The notes: generated from the letters alone by a model not told the origin. 57,025 nt of DNA from Chara braunii (GCA_003427395.1 BFEA01000004.1:1972603-2029627), one strand, 5' to 3'. Positions 43,419-55,123 are shown, numbered from the stretch's first letter. Numbers and translations are program-made.

Positions 43419-46136
43419 GGGGAAACAGAGGGTTGTATAAAGGGCGTTGTCCCCTTGGAGAGGGGGTTTGCTGAGCCATAGCTTTCCATTGCTTGGAAGG
43501 GAAAGGCCAAACAGGTGGGGGTGATGAATCTCTGCTGATCAAGGGAGGCAAGTATAAGTATCTTGCATCTTGTCACTTCTGCGCTGCCGAGCAGCATGTA
43601 TATGCTTGCTCCATTTTACGACTGTTTTAGCAGAAGGCTTTGTGACAATGCGCAGCAGGTTTCGTCATTTCTCCTCTCATCCCCGATTTCCCTGTGTGTT
43701 GCATTCTCTCCAGTCCTATTTTCTGCCTTACGGCCCGGTTAGGTTGCCTGTCCTCAAAGGTACTTTGGGGTGCTATTCTTTCTTCTTTGATCATTTGTGA
43801 TCATTTTCTACAGTCTCTGCAGGCAAGTTTTTATCTTTTGTGAATTGACAGGCCGGGCTGAATCTCCTAGATCTCCATATTTTAGGCATTGGGACGTCTA
43901 ACACGGCACTTCCTTTGATATAAGTGAGCTTCACTGTCTTCGACATGTTAGGTTCCGAAATCGAACATCTATTTTCTAGTCTTCGGAAAACGCATATCTG
44001 TGTTCTTGTCCTCTTCGCCATGCTCATCCCAGTATGGTCTTCTTCGCTATCCGCTTCCTGATCTCCTTTATCACAGTCTGTTCTATCCCTTCCTACCTCC
44101 TTGGACGCCTATTGACTGGCGCTCTTCTGCATTGAGGCCTCTTTTTGTTAAGGGTTTTGGGAGCAGCAGTTGAGCACAGATCCTCTTCAAGTAATGCCCA
44201 CTTTTGAGAGCAGCAGTTGAGTACCAGATCCTCATCAAGTTATGCTCACTCAACCAACTCCTGGAGTCTCTGAAGCCTTTTGGATGGTAGCGCGTTTGAG
44301 CCTTGTGCTCATCTGTCGGCTTGCTGGCTGTTTCACAGTTGTGTGCAGGCCAGGCAGCCAGCCGGCTCGCCGACTGTGGCTTGCCCTTTTCCTTCTGTTC
44401 TAACCACTAATCTTCGTCGCCAGTACGCTTCCCCGGTGATTGTAGCTTTTACCTTTTCAAATTCGTCTAGATTGTCGCAGAGGGAAGGATGACGTTGGGA
44501 GTGCGTCCTCACTGTCCTTGTTCACACAAAAAAAGGGGTTGATCTTGCTGGCGTATGCCTGCAGCCTCTATCGAATACCAGTCTAAACATTCCAGCTTGC
44601 CCACCCACACCAGAGGTCTTACACTGTGGTTCTCGGACAAAGGCTTGTCTTCTCAACCTATATGCCACACGGTCATCCCTTGTATCTTTCATCATTACAG
44701 TCTGTTTCGTCTTCTCAGCCAACCAATTTGTGTCATGCGGGCGATGGACATTAGATTTTTCCACTTCTTGGAGCACAATCATTTGGATTTTGAAGTGGAG
44801 ATTGGCAGGGATAAAAGTCTGTACAATGCCATCGAGCATCTTTCCCTCTTGCACAGAATCCTTTCTTCCACAGTGCACTCACGTTGTCCCTACGTTGACT
44901 TGTTTGTTTCCCTGTGCCCCACGTTCCTGATATGCACAACCGTGGCCTTCTCAATGAGGCTTCGTACCGCCACCCTGTGAGCTTGGTCTGACCGGATGTT
45001 CATCAATGCTCCCTCTTGGATTTCGCCGGGCCCATGGGGTACCATCCACCCTGCTCTCTTCTTGTGGGTACATTGTCACGTCATCAGCACTAGAAGCTTC
45101 TCCGTCTGGAAGGCTTCTTCTTCCCAGGCCTCCCTCTGCCAAATTCAGCATCAGCCAACTTCTCTCCTCTCGTCATCCCTTCTCTGTCCTGTCGTGTCAC
45201 TCTGCATGTGTCCTAGTGATCCTCGTCCATTGCTTTCTCAGAGTCCATACATTCGACATTGGCGATGATCTCTCGCCCTGGACACTGTGAGGCCACCCCA
45301 CCCCTTCTGTTTTATTTGTGTAGGTTCGTTGCTCTGTATCGAGGAGTTGAAGATTGTAGAGCGTCGTTCGGTCAGAAGGCTTCTACTGTGTAAGTGATTT
45401 TTTTTCTCGTTTTTAGGAGGTTGCTCTGTTGCTGTCGTTCTCCCAGCATAGAAGTTGCTGGGGCTCTGCCAGCTCCGACTTGCTTTTTGCTTCATAGCTA
45501 CGTGACTTGCAAACACTGCAGTTTGTCAGAAGGATAATTCCTGATTAAGGAAAATGAGTGTCTTCACCTTTTCGGAGACTTTACGGGCTGCAATTTTTCC
45601 GTTCCTTTCATTTTTTCTAATTTTTTTTCTTTTCTTTAAACGCGATTTGTAATTACATACAGGAAGAAGGAGGGGATTCCCTCCCTCCCCCTCCCTCTCT
45701 CTTTTGGACGTGGGTGATGAATCCAGTGTGCATCATCGGCGTCTCTGGCAGCTGGATCACAAAGGGGAGGTGGTTGGTTCTGTAACACCAGGGACACAAA
45801 CCACCACACTGTACTTGTCCATTGTCGAAATCTCCTTCGCTGAAATCACATAGCTTTGCTGCTGCTGCTGCTGCTGGGAAGGGGACCTGAAACCCAAGGA
45901 GATCCAATGCTAACAACGGTTTGTTCACTTGCCAGCTCAAATAGATAGATGTGTTAGTCTGCCCACATCTTTGATTATTACCTGGATTTTTCTACCGAAG
46001 ACCCATCCTCTCTCCCCCTCCCCCTCCCCCTCCCCCCCCCCTTCCCCCTCCCTTTGGAAACAGAACATGAAGAAGACATGTTGGATGGAGTTTTCATGAG
46101 CAAGCGAGTGCATGAGTGGCTGTTCGCAGGTTTTAA

Positions 46137-46257
46137 GCTCAGCTCTTAAAAGACTAAATGTTCCGTCTGTGGATGGCTCTCCTTTTTTTTTTCGGCCTTC
46201 TTCTCTGGATGCAATAGACATAGCCGATCGAACGATAACCAACCTTGCAGTTCAGTC

Positions 46258-46320
<63 letters not shown>

Positions 46321-46334
46321 ATGTATGTGTGTGG

Positions 46335-46388
<54 letters not shown>

Positions 46389-46536
46389 TGAGGACTTGTC
46401 ATTGTCACATTATCATCTGCTCAGCTCTTAAAAGACTAAATGTTCCGTCTGTGGATGGCTCTCCTTTTTTTTTCGGCCTTCTTCTCTGGATGCAATAGAC
46501 ATAGCCGATCGAACGATAACCAACCTTCCAGTTCAG

Positions 46537-46581
<45 letters not shown>

Positions 46582-46592
46582 GTGTGTGTGTG

Positions 46593-46644
<52 letters not shown>

Positions 46645-46687
46645 TGTGTGTGTGGTGAGGACTTGTCATTGTCACATTCATCATCTG
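46137..46687. repeat. Tandem duplication, about 285-bp unit with long (TG)n
   Basis: GCTCAGCTCTTAAAAGACTA begins at 46137 and 46419; each copy carries a pure to near-pure (TG)n of 110-130 bases and ends GTGGTGAGGACTTGTCATTG. Confidence 0.92.
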
Positions 46688-47147
46688 TATAAATGAGTAT
46701 GTCATTTGCTCCCAGCAATGCTGACTAGCTGTGTGCACTGTGCACCCTTTTTTTGAAACCTTTGTCACTGGTGTAGGTCTCGTGAACTTTCGTCTGTACA
46801 TTGTCGACTCCCGTAATGGACGTTTTGATGTATGCATGCTTAATCTCTTCCTGGACAACATACACAGCTGGTGGCAGCAATGTTCGACAAGTCCATGCTC
46901 TCTGTTCTCTGTTTTGTACCGGTGCTTTATGACGGGGTCTTGCTTCCGGTATCCATATTCAAATTTACATAGACAGAGACTTGTTGTGATGTCACTCTTT
47001 ATGTGATAATGATGGTATCATTGATATGTAATATGGCTCACCCAAAAAAAGCTAAGTCATTTCCCTCGCAGTGGCTGGGTACTACAGTCTATTCCACTCT
47101 ATTGTTGTTGGGGTGTATGCGTGTGTGTCTCTGTGTCTTTGTACACG

Positions 47148-47148
47148 C

Positions 47149-47196
<48 letters not shown>
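47148..47196. repeat. (TG)n microsatellite
   Basis: About 23 TG units after a CGCG start. Confidence 0.9.
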
Positions 47197-47197
<1 letters not shown>

Positions 47198-48612
47198 GTA
47201 TTATTAAGGGTTTCTGAACCTGAGTTAATGGAACCATAGAGTCATGGAATGGAACCTATTATTAAGGGCCATGGAAGCAAGAGCCTGCGGATCACAGAGA
47301 AGTTGAGAGAACCCTACTTTGTCGGAATCTCTTGTGTGGATGGTACCCCGGTATCGAGGTTTAGGAATGTTCTAGTTTGTTTGTATGAAGTTATTTGCTT
47401 CACCACATCTTTTTCGCTTTCCGTTTCGTGCAAAGTTGCATCGAGTCATGATGAATGCAAGAAGACCTGTTGCGGTGGTACGTATTGGTCTGATCCTACC
47501 CTTCTTTTCTTTTCGTCTTGCAACAAAGTTGCAGTCAGTCAGGTTTGCAATTGCATAATCGTTCTGCAATTGCCATCTGTAACCTGTTTTTTTTCACTTT
47601 TTTTTTTTTTTTTGCAATTGCCACCTGCTATACGGAGGGCGGTAAAGGAATGATTTGATTCCGAGTGGCTGCAAAGGGTGGAGTAGGCTGACGTATAATG
47701 ACCGAACGAAGACCTGTAATGATATGGCATGTCCCCTTTGCTGACAACTGTGTCTATAATCCTCTCTTTGTTTTTTTTTTTTGTTTGTTTTCCGGGAATA
47801 ACTCTCTCATTGTCAAGTTTGTGGAAGTGTTGCTTCTTTTGACGGTGAACTTCGCTTTGGTATATAGAGTACTTCGCGCCGTAAAGTGGTGCGCACTGTG
47901 TATCGTGTTTCAAAGAAACAGTTTGAACTTGTGAAGGTAGAGAGCGGTGCCTGCGGTCGCGTTATGACAGCAAATAAAAGATAAGAGACTAACTGCCCAC
48001 AACATCGTGCGACTTACATGAATGAATTTTTCTTTCAAGGATCATCATGCTTGTGGCGACGATGAAGGATGGGAAACCTTGCTTTTTGTGGTCGGGGGGT
48101 GATGTGTGCGTGGAGCAATTGCGATGATGGACAGTGTGGAGAAAAATCCTTCTCCAATGCTCTTCTTGCCATGAGTTGGGCGACATGTTTTTTTTCCCCC
48201 CTCTGAAAAATATCGGAATCGGGATGATCAGATCCTGTTGTCTTTTTTTTAACGAGCTTTGAAATGCCACATGTTGCTAAATCCTGGTCTTTTTTACTTT
48301 TTTTTTTCCTGTATGTCCTGAAGTTTGCTTACTATTGACGGCTCCCCCTGGTTATCAAACTGTGTTGTGTAGGAGCTCAGGGTGGAGGATTTGAGAAATT
48401 GGTTGTGTAGTATGTGTACAGTGTACACATAAAAACAGTGGTTGATGAATTCAACCAGCCCGCTGCTTGCAGATTGCTTGTTAGCAGAAGCAAAGCCCAA
48501 GTCCTCAAACGCTATGTGTCTCTGCTGCCGCTTTTGAACTGGATGAGAGCTGTGAACAGTCAGCTTTTTCTCTGTGTTTCAGGTGTGTACTTTTGTGTAG
48601 TGACATTTTGAA

Positions 48613-48885
48613 ATGTACTCGCTACTACTCGGAGTCAACAGTATGGAAAGAAGGCTCCAGCTGACAGCCAGCGTGTTGCGGCAAATGAGGTCGAAGGCAA
48701 TGAAGGGTGCATTACGAGGCGTCGACACTGACGAGACGGTGAATGTGGAGCGATGCTGGTCGTCTGCTTCCCTGTACTCTGAAGCTGTGAACGATCAGTG
48801 GTCCTCGTCAACCAAGACATGTAAGAAGTTGCGAAGAACGCCTAAGAGTACGAGTGTTTGCGGTAGGTTGCATGAAGAGGAATGA
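48613..48885 (+). CDS. Unrecognised 90-codon open reading frame next to an A-rich tract
   Basis: Reads MYSLLLGVNSMERRLQLTAS and on to KTSTSVCGRLHEEE-like sequence; TGA at 48883-48885 is followed within six bases by a run of about 31 A. The codon usage looks plausible, but there is no recognisable domain. It could be a 3' fragment of a retrocopied transcript or chance. Confidence 0.15.
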   Translation: MYSLLLGVNSMERRLQLTASVLRQMRSKAMKGALRGVDTDETVNVERCWSSASLYSEAVNDQWSSSTKTCKKLRRTPKSTSVCGRLHEEE

Positions 48886-48889
48886 CACC

Positions 48890-48929
<40 letters not shown>

Positions 48930-48987
48930 AAAAGAAAAAAAAAAACATCGACACAAAACCGAAAAACCAGAAAAAAGGAAAGCAACG

Positions 48988-49019
<32 letters not shown>

Positions 49020-49160
49020 AACGCCCATGCTGATGTGAGTGTGTGTGCATTTCCAAGTGAGTGGTTGCGCATGCCTGCGACAGACAGCAGGACAGAGAAT
49101 GCTGTGTTGTTTGTGTGCAGAGTTTTGGGCTTGGTTGGGTAAATGGCTTTGCACATGCAT

Positions 49161-49715
49161 CTGTGTGTTGCATGTGTGCGTCTTGTTGTTCAGCCGGTTG
49201 GTGCGTAAATCTGATCATATGTTCAGCTTATTCGTTTTCAAACAAAGTTCGAGCTTCTGGTAGGAAGTTAGGAACATTTCTGATGGACACAGCGTTCCGT
49301 TACGGCGGCGTTTACACTACCTTCACAGTATACCTTCACCGCTTTTTCTCTGCACATGCGTCTGTGTGTGCGCGTGTGCGTCTTGTTGTTCGAGCAGTTA
49401 GTGCGGAAATCGGATCATATGTTCGGCTTGTTCGGTTTCAAAGTCCGAGCTTCTGGTAGGAACGCTTCTGAGGGACACGGCGTTCCATTACGGTGGTGTT
49501 TATACTACCTTCACGGTCTACCTTCACCACGTTTTCTCTGCACACGCGTCTGTGTGTGTGTGTGTGCGGCTTGTTGTTTGAGCAGTTAGGACGGAGATCT
49601 GAGCGTATGTTCATCTTGTTCGGTTCTCAAGCTTCGAGCTTGTGGTAGGAAACTTTCTGACGAGATGGTGTTCCACCACAGTGGCATTTATGCTTATATT
49701 CACCGCGTCTCGCTT
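49161..49715. repeat. Tandem triplication, about 190-bp unit
   Basis: Units share CRTCTGTGTGT, TTGTTGTTYGAGCAGTTAG, ATCATATGTTC, TTCGAGCTTCTGGTAGGAA and TTYACACTACCTTCAC. Starts are near 49161, 49358 and 49547. Confidence 0.85.
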
Positions 49716-50325
49716 TTCCTTTCCTGATTGCTTCCCCCCCCCCCCCCGGCCAAATTTCTCTGTTTTTTTTTGTGTTTTGGGGGTGTTAAGTTGTTAACGT
49801 TTTGATGTCTTAACCAAAACTATTTTGCTCAGGCCGAATCACTTTTTTGAGGTGCTGTCCACATTCCTCCAGCTTGTTTCTCAACCAAAACTATTTCGCT
49901 CAGCCCGAATCACTTTTCTGAGGTGCTGTCCATATTCCTCCGGCTTGATGCTTTTGGATATTTCATTATTTATATTGAAGACCTGATGTTTGAGGTGCAT
50001 ATGTCAGGGCATTTAAAAAAAAAAAAAAAGGACTTGAGGTTTGAGTGCATATGTCAGGGGATTTCATCCTCGATGCGGTGTGGCACACTCGAAGGCAGTG
50101 CGAGACGTTTCGAATTAGTATGTTGAGTTGAGGCCGTTAACGTAATTATGTGTTTGGGGATAATGGGAGACAGTGTAGCTCACGCAAAGGGTACTTTCCA
50201 GACTGTTTTGGTTGAATCAACTTGAATGCGATTGGAATACCTGATAGTCCGGGTGTGAGTGTTTAGTCACAATTGTGTTGTTTTGTTTTTGTTTTTTTTT
50301 TCCACTTTTTTTTTTTGTTTTTTAG

Positions 50326-50460
50326 GGGAAAAAAAAGGTGAAGGGGCTTGGGATATCATCACTGGACTTGAGAGCAGCACGTGTTTATCTGACTGCATCT
50401 GGGTTTGGACTTTGGTCTGTCTTTCAACTGTTCATTGGTGTACCAACCGAGCCAGACCCG
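50326..50460 (-). mobile_element. tRNA-derived SINE, minus orientation
   Basis: Minus strand: TCTGGCTCGGTTGGTACACC (A box), AATGAACAGTTGAAAGACAG, CCAAAGTCCAAACCCAGATG, body ending ATATCCCAAGCCCCTTCACC then T8. Confidence 0.65.
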
Positions 50461-50542
50461 TTGGTAGTAGTCCTCACAATTGTTCCTGCTTAGGGCTGTT
50501 TACTTGAAATTCTACTCTCTATTTAGGGCACCTACTCTATTT

Positions 50543-50702
50543 AGGGCACATATTCACACAGTACGACTTTTTGGACACAGCTCCGGACGTGATTGCAGTC
50601 AGATGCATCCGGAAGTGATTGCAGTCAGATGCATCCAGGTTCGGCTGTAATTGCGGGCAAGGTACATTTAGTATGGAAGTGCTTCTAGTGTGAGTACACC
50701 CT
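50543..50702. mobile_element. MITE family B, long copy (160 bp)
   Basis: Left end AGGGCACATATTCACACAGT; right end TCTAGTGTGAGTACACCCT, imperfect inverted repeats. The core contains GTGATTGCAGTCAGATGCAT twice in tandem (23-bp duplication) and GGCTGTAATTGCGGGCAAGG. Confidence 0.65.
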
Positions 50703-50713
50703 TGTTCTGCTTG

Positions 50714-50834
50714 CTACGGTGGTCACCCGAATACAACATACGGTTATTATACTTGTATTTGCGGCAACTGAGAGTGTGGATACAGCAATAATCATGAATG
50801 ATGATCGTACGTTGTATTCAGGTGAATACAGTAG
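50714..50834. mobile_element. MITE family A, diverged copy (121 bp)
   Basis: Left arm CTACGGTGGTCACCCGAATA then CATACGGTTATTAT; right arm GATCGTACGTTGTATTCAGG then TGAATACAGTAG. Still a clear inverted repeat although both arms have changed, often in matching positions. Confidence 0.75.
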
Positions 50835-50878
50835 GAACGTGTGTTCGTGATTTCTCAGTGGTCTTGCCTTAGGTACTT

Positions 50879-51840
50879 GTGGAAGTATTCACGTGACTAT
50901 TAGCCAGGCCCTGTCGGCCCCAGAAAATCTCGAGCCCTTGGGCACAGGCCAAATTCGGAGAGTTGAGGGCCACGCGACCCTCACAAGGAAAATGCTAAAA
51001 CACTTGAAGGCCAGGGCCCCAGTCCAGAAGCTTCCAGTCCAATTTAGAGGTCCAGTCCCGTTAGAAGTCAGCAGGGTCCAGTTTGGGGCACTTGCAGGCC
51101 CAAGTCAAGAAAGGTCTAGAGGTCGAAGTCTACCTATTGGGCCTAAAGAGTCCAGAAGTCGAGCCGTTACTGGTTGGACCTGGTACCAAAGGAAAAGTCC
51201 GAAAGTCGAAAGTCCAACCTTTCTGCTGCAGCACCTTCCGGAAGGCACCGGTACCCAAGAAACATGCAGTCCACTGCAGACAGGCCCAAGCGGCGGGTAC
51301 CGGTCCAGACAGACCAACCCAGTCCATGCAGCTATATAAGCAAGCACAGTGCCTTGGCGATTCATTCAGAGTTGGATGTTGTGGAAGCACTGCGCGGCTT
51401 GTGCGACCATCGCGACCCTGTGCCCTGTGGTAAAGAGGAGGACGACGTGAAGCAAGTTGGAGGCGACTAAGAGGAAGGCGGCCATAGCCACTGGAGACCA
51501 AGGAGGCGGCTGTATTCAGGGATAGATCCAGGCATAGAGAACGTGAGGCAGAGGGGGAGAGGAGAGGGAAGAGATCGTGTACATACTAGAGGAAGAGAGG
51601 GAGATCATGTACATACGGAGAGAGGAGAGAGAGGGAGAGACTAGTGAGACACATATCTGAAGCTGTTGCCGGATGCAGGTTGCTGGGCCGTAGGAGTAGC
51701 AGCTAGATTTTTCAGCTGTGTAAATTCTTGAAATAAAACAAGTTGGTTGTCCTCTTGGTACTCGCTACTCGTGCGTAATTGGAAACCTGTTGAACATTCT
51801 CTTCTGAGCTTGTTTGATGACAACTGTATGTGAGATCATT
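50879..51840 (+). mobile_element. LTR-like unit with TATA box and AATAAA (possible solo LTR)
   Basis: A GGCC-rich upstream part with short CCAGNAGTC sub-repeats, GCTATATAAG at 51331-51340, a GA-rich leader at 51540-51650 and AATAAA at 51732-51737. This is the order of U3, R and U5 in an LTR. No internal retrotransposon sequence lies beside it. Exact ends and a target duplication were not found, so a cellular promoter/terminator pair is an alternative. Confidence 0.35.
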
Positions 51841-51849
51841 GCACTAGCA

Positions 51850-52138
51850 GCAGTAGCTGCAGTACTGTTTCTTTTGTTTTTTATTTCTCAACTGTTTCAA
51901 ATGTGAATCTGACTGATTGTAATCTGTTATGGTCCAAATGCGAGAATCTCCACGCAAGCGTTCCTTGAACTGTTCGAATTCTTTCTTTTTTTATTTCTTT
52001 TTTTTTCGGTCACACACAGGCCCTTCCATCCTGGGGGGCAGCAGTCCGGTTACTTATCCCCGGCAAGCATGTTTGTACAAAGACAGTGGGGGAGAAAAGA
52101 AGATAGAAGAAGAATCAGCCTAACCCTTGTGGCACTAG

Positions 52139-52174
<36 letters not shown>

Positions 52175-52804
52175 CATCTATGCACCCCACCTCTAAACCT
52201 TTGCCCCCCCCCCGGTGGATCGCCCTACGGCCGGGAGGCTTACTACCAGCACCCAGACACACAGTAGGGCAATCCCAGGGGGGCTTGGCGCGGGGGGGAG
52301 CGTTCAGGGCATTCCCTGAGGGCGTTTACCAATCATCAACTGTTTGCCTTGCCTAGTATCTGCCTACTGCTGTCCTGCACAGGTCTACCTCACACATACA
52401 GCCTACCCTCTTCCCATGTAAGCCTTTGACAACCTTTACCATCCCTGAAGCCCCATCCAATCGCCTGTACCCTTCGCCTAGATTCTATTGCAAGCCTGTT
52501 ATTGTCCTACCGACGAGACATTCATTTCTAATTATAGTGGCTCCAGCGTGCCTCTCATCCCCTCGTCCTGTCTCCAACAGCTTCCTGTGTTTTCTGCGTT
52601 TCAATACAAAAATCCCTCTCTAAACAGGTTCTTCTCTTCCCCTCCCCCCACCGGCCCTAGCCTATGGTGTCTTCTACGGTATGTACCTACCTACCTATTG
52701 TACATCTACCTTTCTCACAATCACTCTCCTTTCTGTTCTACCTGCCCGAAAAACCTAGCTATATTTCACACCGCCTTCTTTCATGAGGATCTGTCCCCCT
52801 CTTC
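51850..52804. other. Region between the LTR-like unit and the LINE coding part
   Basis: No gene. A T-rich stretch at 51984-52007 would be an A-rich tail on the minus strand, so this region may be the LINE 3' untranslated part, but the boundary is not proven. Confidence 0.35.
52141..52171. repeat. Poly-G tract (31 bases)
   Basis: An uninterrupted G run between the LTR-like unit and the LINE. Confidence 0.9.
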
Positions 52805-54053
52805 CTACTCATCCCCGACTTCCCCTTCTAGGTCAGCCCCAGGCATTTGACGCAGCAAAGCTGGGTCCAGCTGCATTAGGCCCATCTGGGGGTGCCGGGT
52901 GAGTAGCTGCAGGTACGGCCTCCATTTTGTGCAGAATCCTCTCTTTCTATTCACCCATATGCGTGCATCGATGCAGATCTGCCGAGAGGGCAATTCTGAT
53001 GTTCTCCAGCACCCTTTCTTGATACGTCGCAGCGGCCGTGGAGTTCCCTGTCTACATCGCTCGAAGTCCACAGAGCCCAAAGCACCGACCCGGATAATCT
53101 CTGAAGCCATCAGGTCCTCCAGCTGTGATCTATCCACCTTCGACAAAGCATCAAGGAGGATAGCTGCGTCATCCGCCTCCGCTCAAAGTCCACAGAGCCC
53201 ACAGCACCGCCGCCCGGATAATATCTGAAGCCATCAGGTCCTCCAGCTGTGATCTATCCACCTTCGCCAAAGCACCAAGGAGGATAGCTGCGTCATCCGC
53301 CTCTGTGACTCCCAGAGGGGTTTTGTCCGTCATCTCCTGCGCCCACCATTCCCAGAAGGCCCGGACTACCGGACATCTCACAAAAAGACGAGAGACGGAG
53401 GGCAGCCAAGATGGCGCTTTGCTCATTCTGTCTGCGGTGAGTCCATCTGCTGACATAGGCATCCGGGATCCAGTCCCTCTTGGCCCATCGGCCTTTCAAT
53501 TCTCTGCATCCAGGTCCACTAAAGAGTTTTATATGCTCTTTGTGGCAAGACACTAGAGCTGCACCGCCTTTCTCTGCGTCCTTTGAGCCGACCACTCCCA
53601 CTCCACCGGGTCCCAGACCAGGTCCCATCTTTGAGCCGCAATTCGGAATGGCAGGTACTGTCCTTTCCCCTTTGGACTCCCTTCACACACCGCCACTGTT
53701 TGCATCATGCACCTATCCATCATTTTTCGGGGGTTTCCCTCTTGCTCACCAGATTCCTGCAGGGGCTCCCCCAGTCGTCCATAACCTGAGTTCACCTGCC
53801 ATCCCATCACTTCCAGGTTGCCGTCTTCCATCACTTGCTCAACCTTGTAGACTCTGTCCGGTCTCAGGCTTCCTCTCACCTTCAGCCATTCCCCCGGAGT
53901 TATTTCATCTCTTCTTAACATCTCAGTCCACTGGGGGGGGATGGCTTCCCACAATTCTTGAAGTCTTTGCCTTCGCATCCGTCCCTGCAGCGATTCCAGC
54001 ACGTCGTTATCAGGGCGCCAATCCTTCCGATCTTCATCCCATAGATGTCGCAC
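52805..54053 (-). pseudogene. LINE C-terminal region with zf-RVT-like motif
   Basis: RMRRQRLQELWEAIPPQWTE, SRLFVRCPVVRAFWEWWAQE and IWVNRKRGFCTKWRPYLQLL. It resembles the C-terminal zinc-binding part of plant LINE ORF2 proteins. It is split by frameshifts and a tandem duplication. Confidence 0.7.
53069..53307. repeat. Tandem duplication within the LINE C-terminus, about 119-bp unit
   Basis: TCCACAGAGCCCAMAGCACC begins at 53069 and 53190; the protein segment KVDRSQLEDLMAS is repeated as a result. Confidence 0.85.
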
Positions 54054-54221
54054 TTTGTAAATGCCCTGATCCGCCCATTTCCAGCCTTATGCTCCTCGCG
54101 GGCCGTTCCACAGGAAGGATTTGCCAGCCTCGTCACAGATGAATCTGTTGTCGAACAACAGCTGGTTGTAAACTGCCTCCGCTGTTTCCGGTAGGCGGCA
54201 GCAGCTTAAACGTGCCTTTTT

Positions 54222-55119
54222 CTACAGTGCCACCTTTGTGGACCATATGGTGTCCCTGCGAATGTGGCCTATGGCTTTGTGGCGAAGGAGGCACAGATCC
54301 ACCAGTTTCCTAGGCACGTGGAGTGCATATGCCAGGTGGGTCGTGGTGATTTCTTGCCATGCTTCCCCCACTGTGCCGAACAGATGCCATACCAACTTGC
54401 GCATCTGCAGAGCAATTATCTGCCTCCGCAGATCCAGCAGTCCCAGGCCTCCGAAGCGCCTTGGTTGGATGAGCTTGTTACAGGCCACTCTGCATATGGA
54501 GTCCTAAGCCTGCGAGTTGCTCGACCATAAGTGTGCACGGATCCCCTTTCTGATGTATCTGAAGTTGCACTTTTCTGGCATATGCACCGCACCTGCATAC
54601 CACAAGGTCGCAAGCACCGAGTTCTTAATTACCAGGGCCTTCCCAAAGACGCCCATGTTCCTCCTTGCACTCCATGCTTTGAGTCGGGCTACCGCCACTG
54701 TGGCTCGGACTGCCATCTGTTCGACCCCGCTGTAGCTGGGCGTCATTTTCGCCCCCAAGAAGGCCATTTGTTCACATTCAGTTACCGTGGGGACGGCCCA
54801 TCCCTCTGGCGGGTCAACCCTAGGATGGCTTTTGATTTCTGCCAGTTGACCCTCACTCCAGAGTATTTACAGAATATTTGGAGGTCATCCTTGAGAAAGG
54901 CCAGCTGCTGGGTCGCGGGGGGGAGCACTGCTCCCAAATGATCTGCAAACGTCGTCAGGTCACCTTGATTACATTGGACAAATGCCATCAGGTCGCCTTG
55001 ATTACATTGGACAGAATCTGGCGGCCCGATACGAAGCCTGTCTGGGTGCAATCAATGATGCGCGGCCGTACCTCTCTCAGGCAGGTCGCATTACTTTAGC
55101 CAAGATCTTGTATGGTGCA
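54222..55119 (-). pseudogene. LINE reverse transcriptase, palm remnant and thumb
   Basis: NAPYKILAKVM and TQTGFVSGRQILSNVIK are followed almost directly by TTFADHLGAV (the YADD box with the second Asp changed to His). Then come QLAFLKDDLQIFCKYSGVRV, RLKAWSARRNMGVFGKALVI and PRRFGGLGLLDLRRQIIALQ. The D..KA.D and G.PLSP motifs are absent. Confidence 0.82.
54954..55012. repeat. 30-bp tandem duplication at the LINE RT deletion point
   Basis: CAGGTCRCCTTGATTACATT then GGACA occurs twice. On the minus strand it repeats the SNVIK codons right where about 150 RT residues are missing. Confidence 0.85.
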
Positions 55120-55123
55120 TTAA

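Larger units (their letters stand above)
43420..50500. other. Region downstream of the WD40 gene: no gene recognised
   Basis: Scattered short open stretches, none with recognisable domains. It holds TG-repeat tandem duplications (46137-46687), (TG)n at 47148-47196, poly-A/A-rich tracts at 48893-48945 and 48989-49017, a tandem triplication (49161-49715) and a SINE (50326-50460). Small duplicated blocks also occur, such as AGCAGCAGTTGAG near 44161/44210 and TCAACCAAAACTATTT near 49810/49882. Confidence 0.5.

Noticed and set aside
44522-45290. Overlapping open frames on both strands downstream of the WD40 gene
   Set aside because: No recognisable family on either strand and no splice or promoter support.
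48808-49218. Poly-Phe minus-strand proteins
   Set aside because: Translation of the long A tracts at 48893-49017; not coding.
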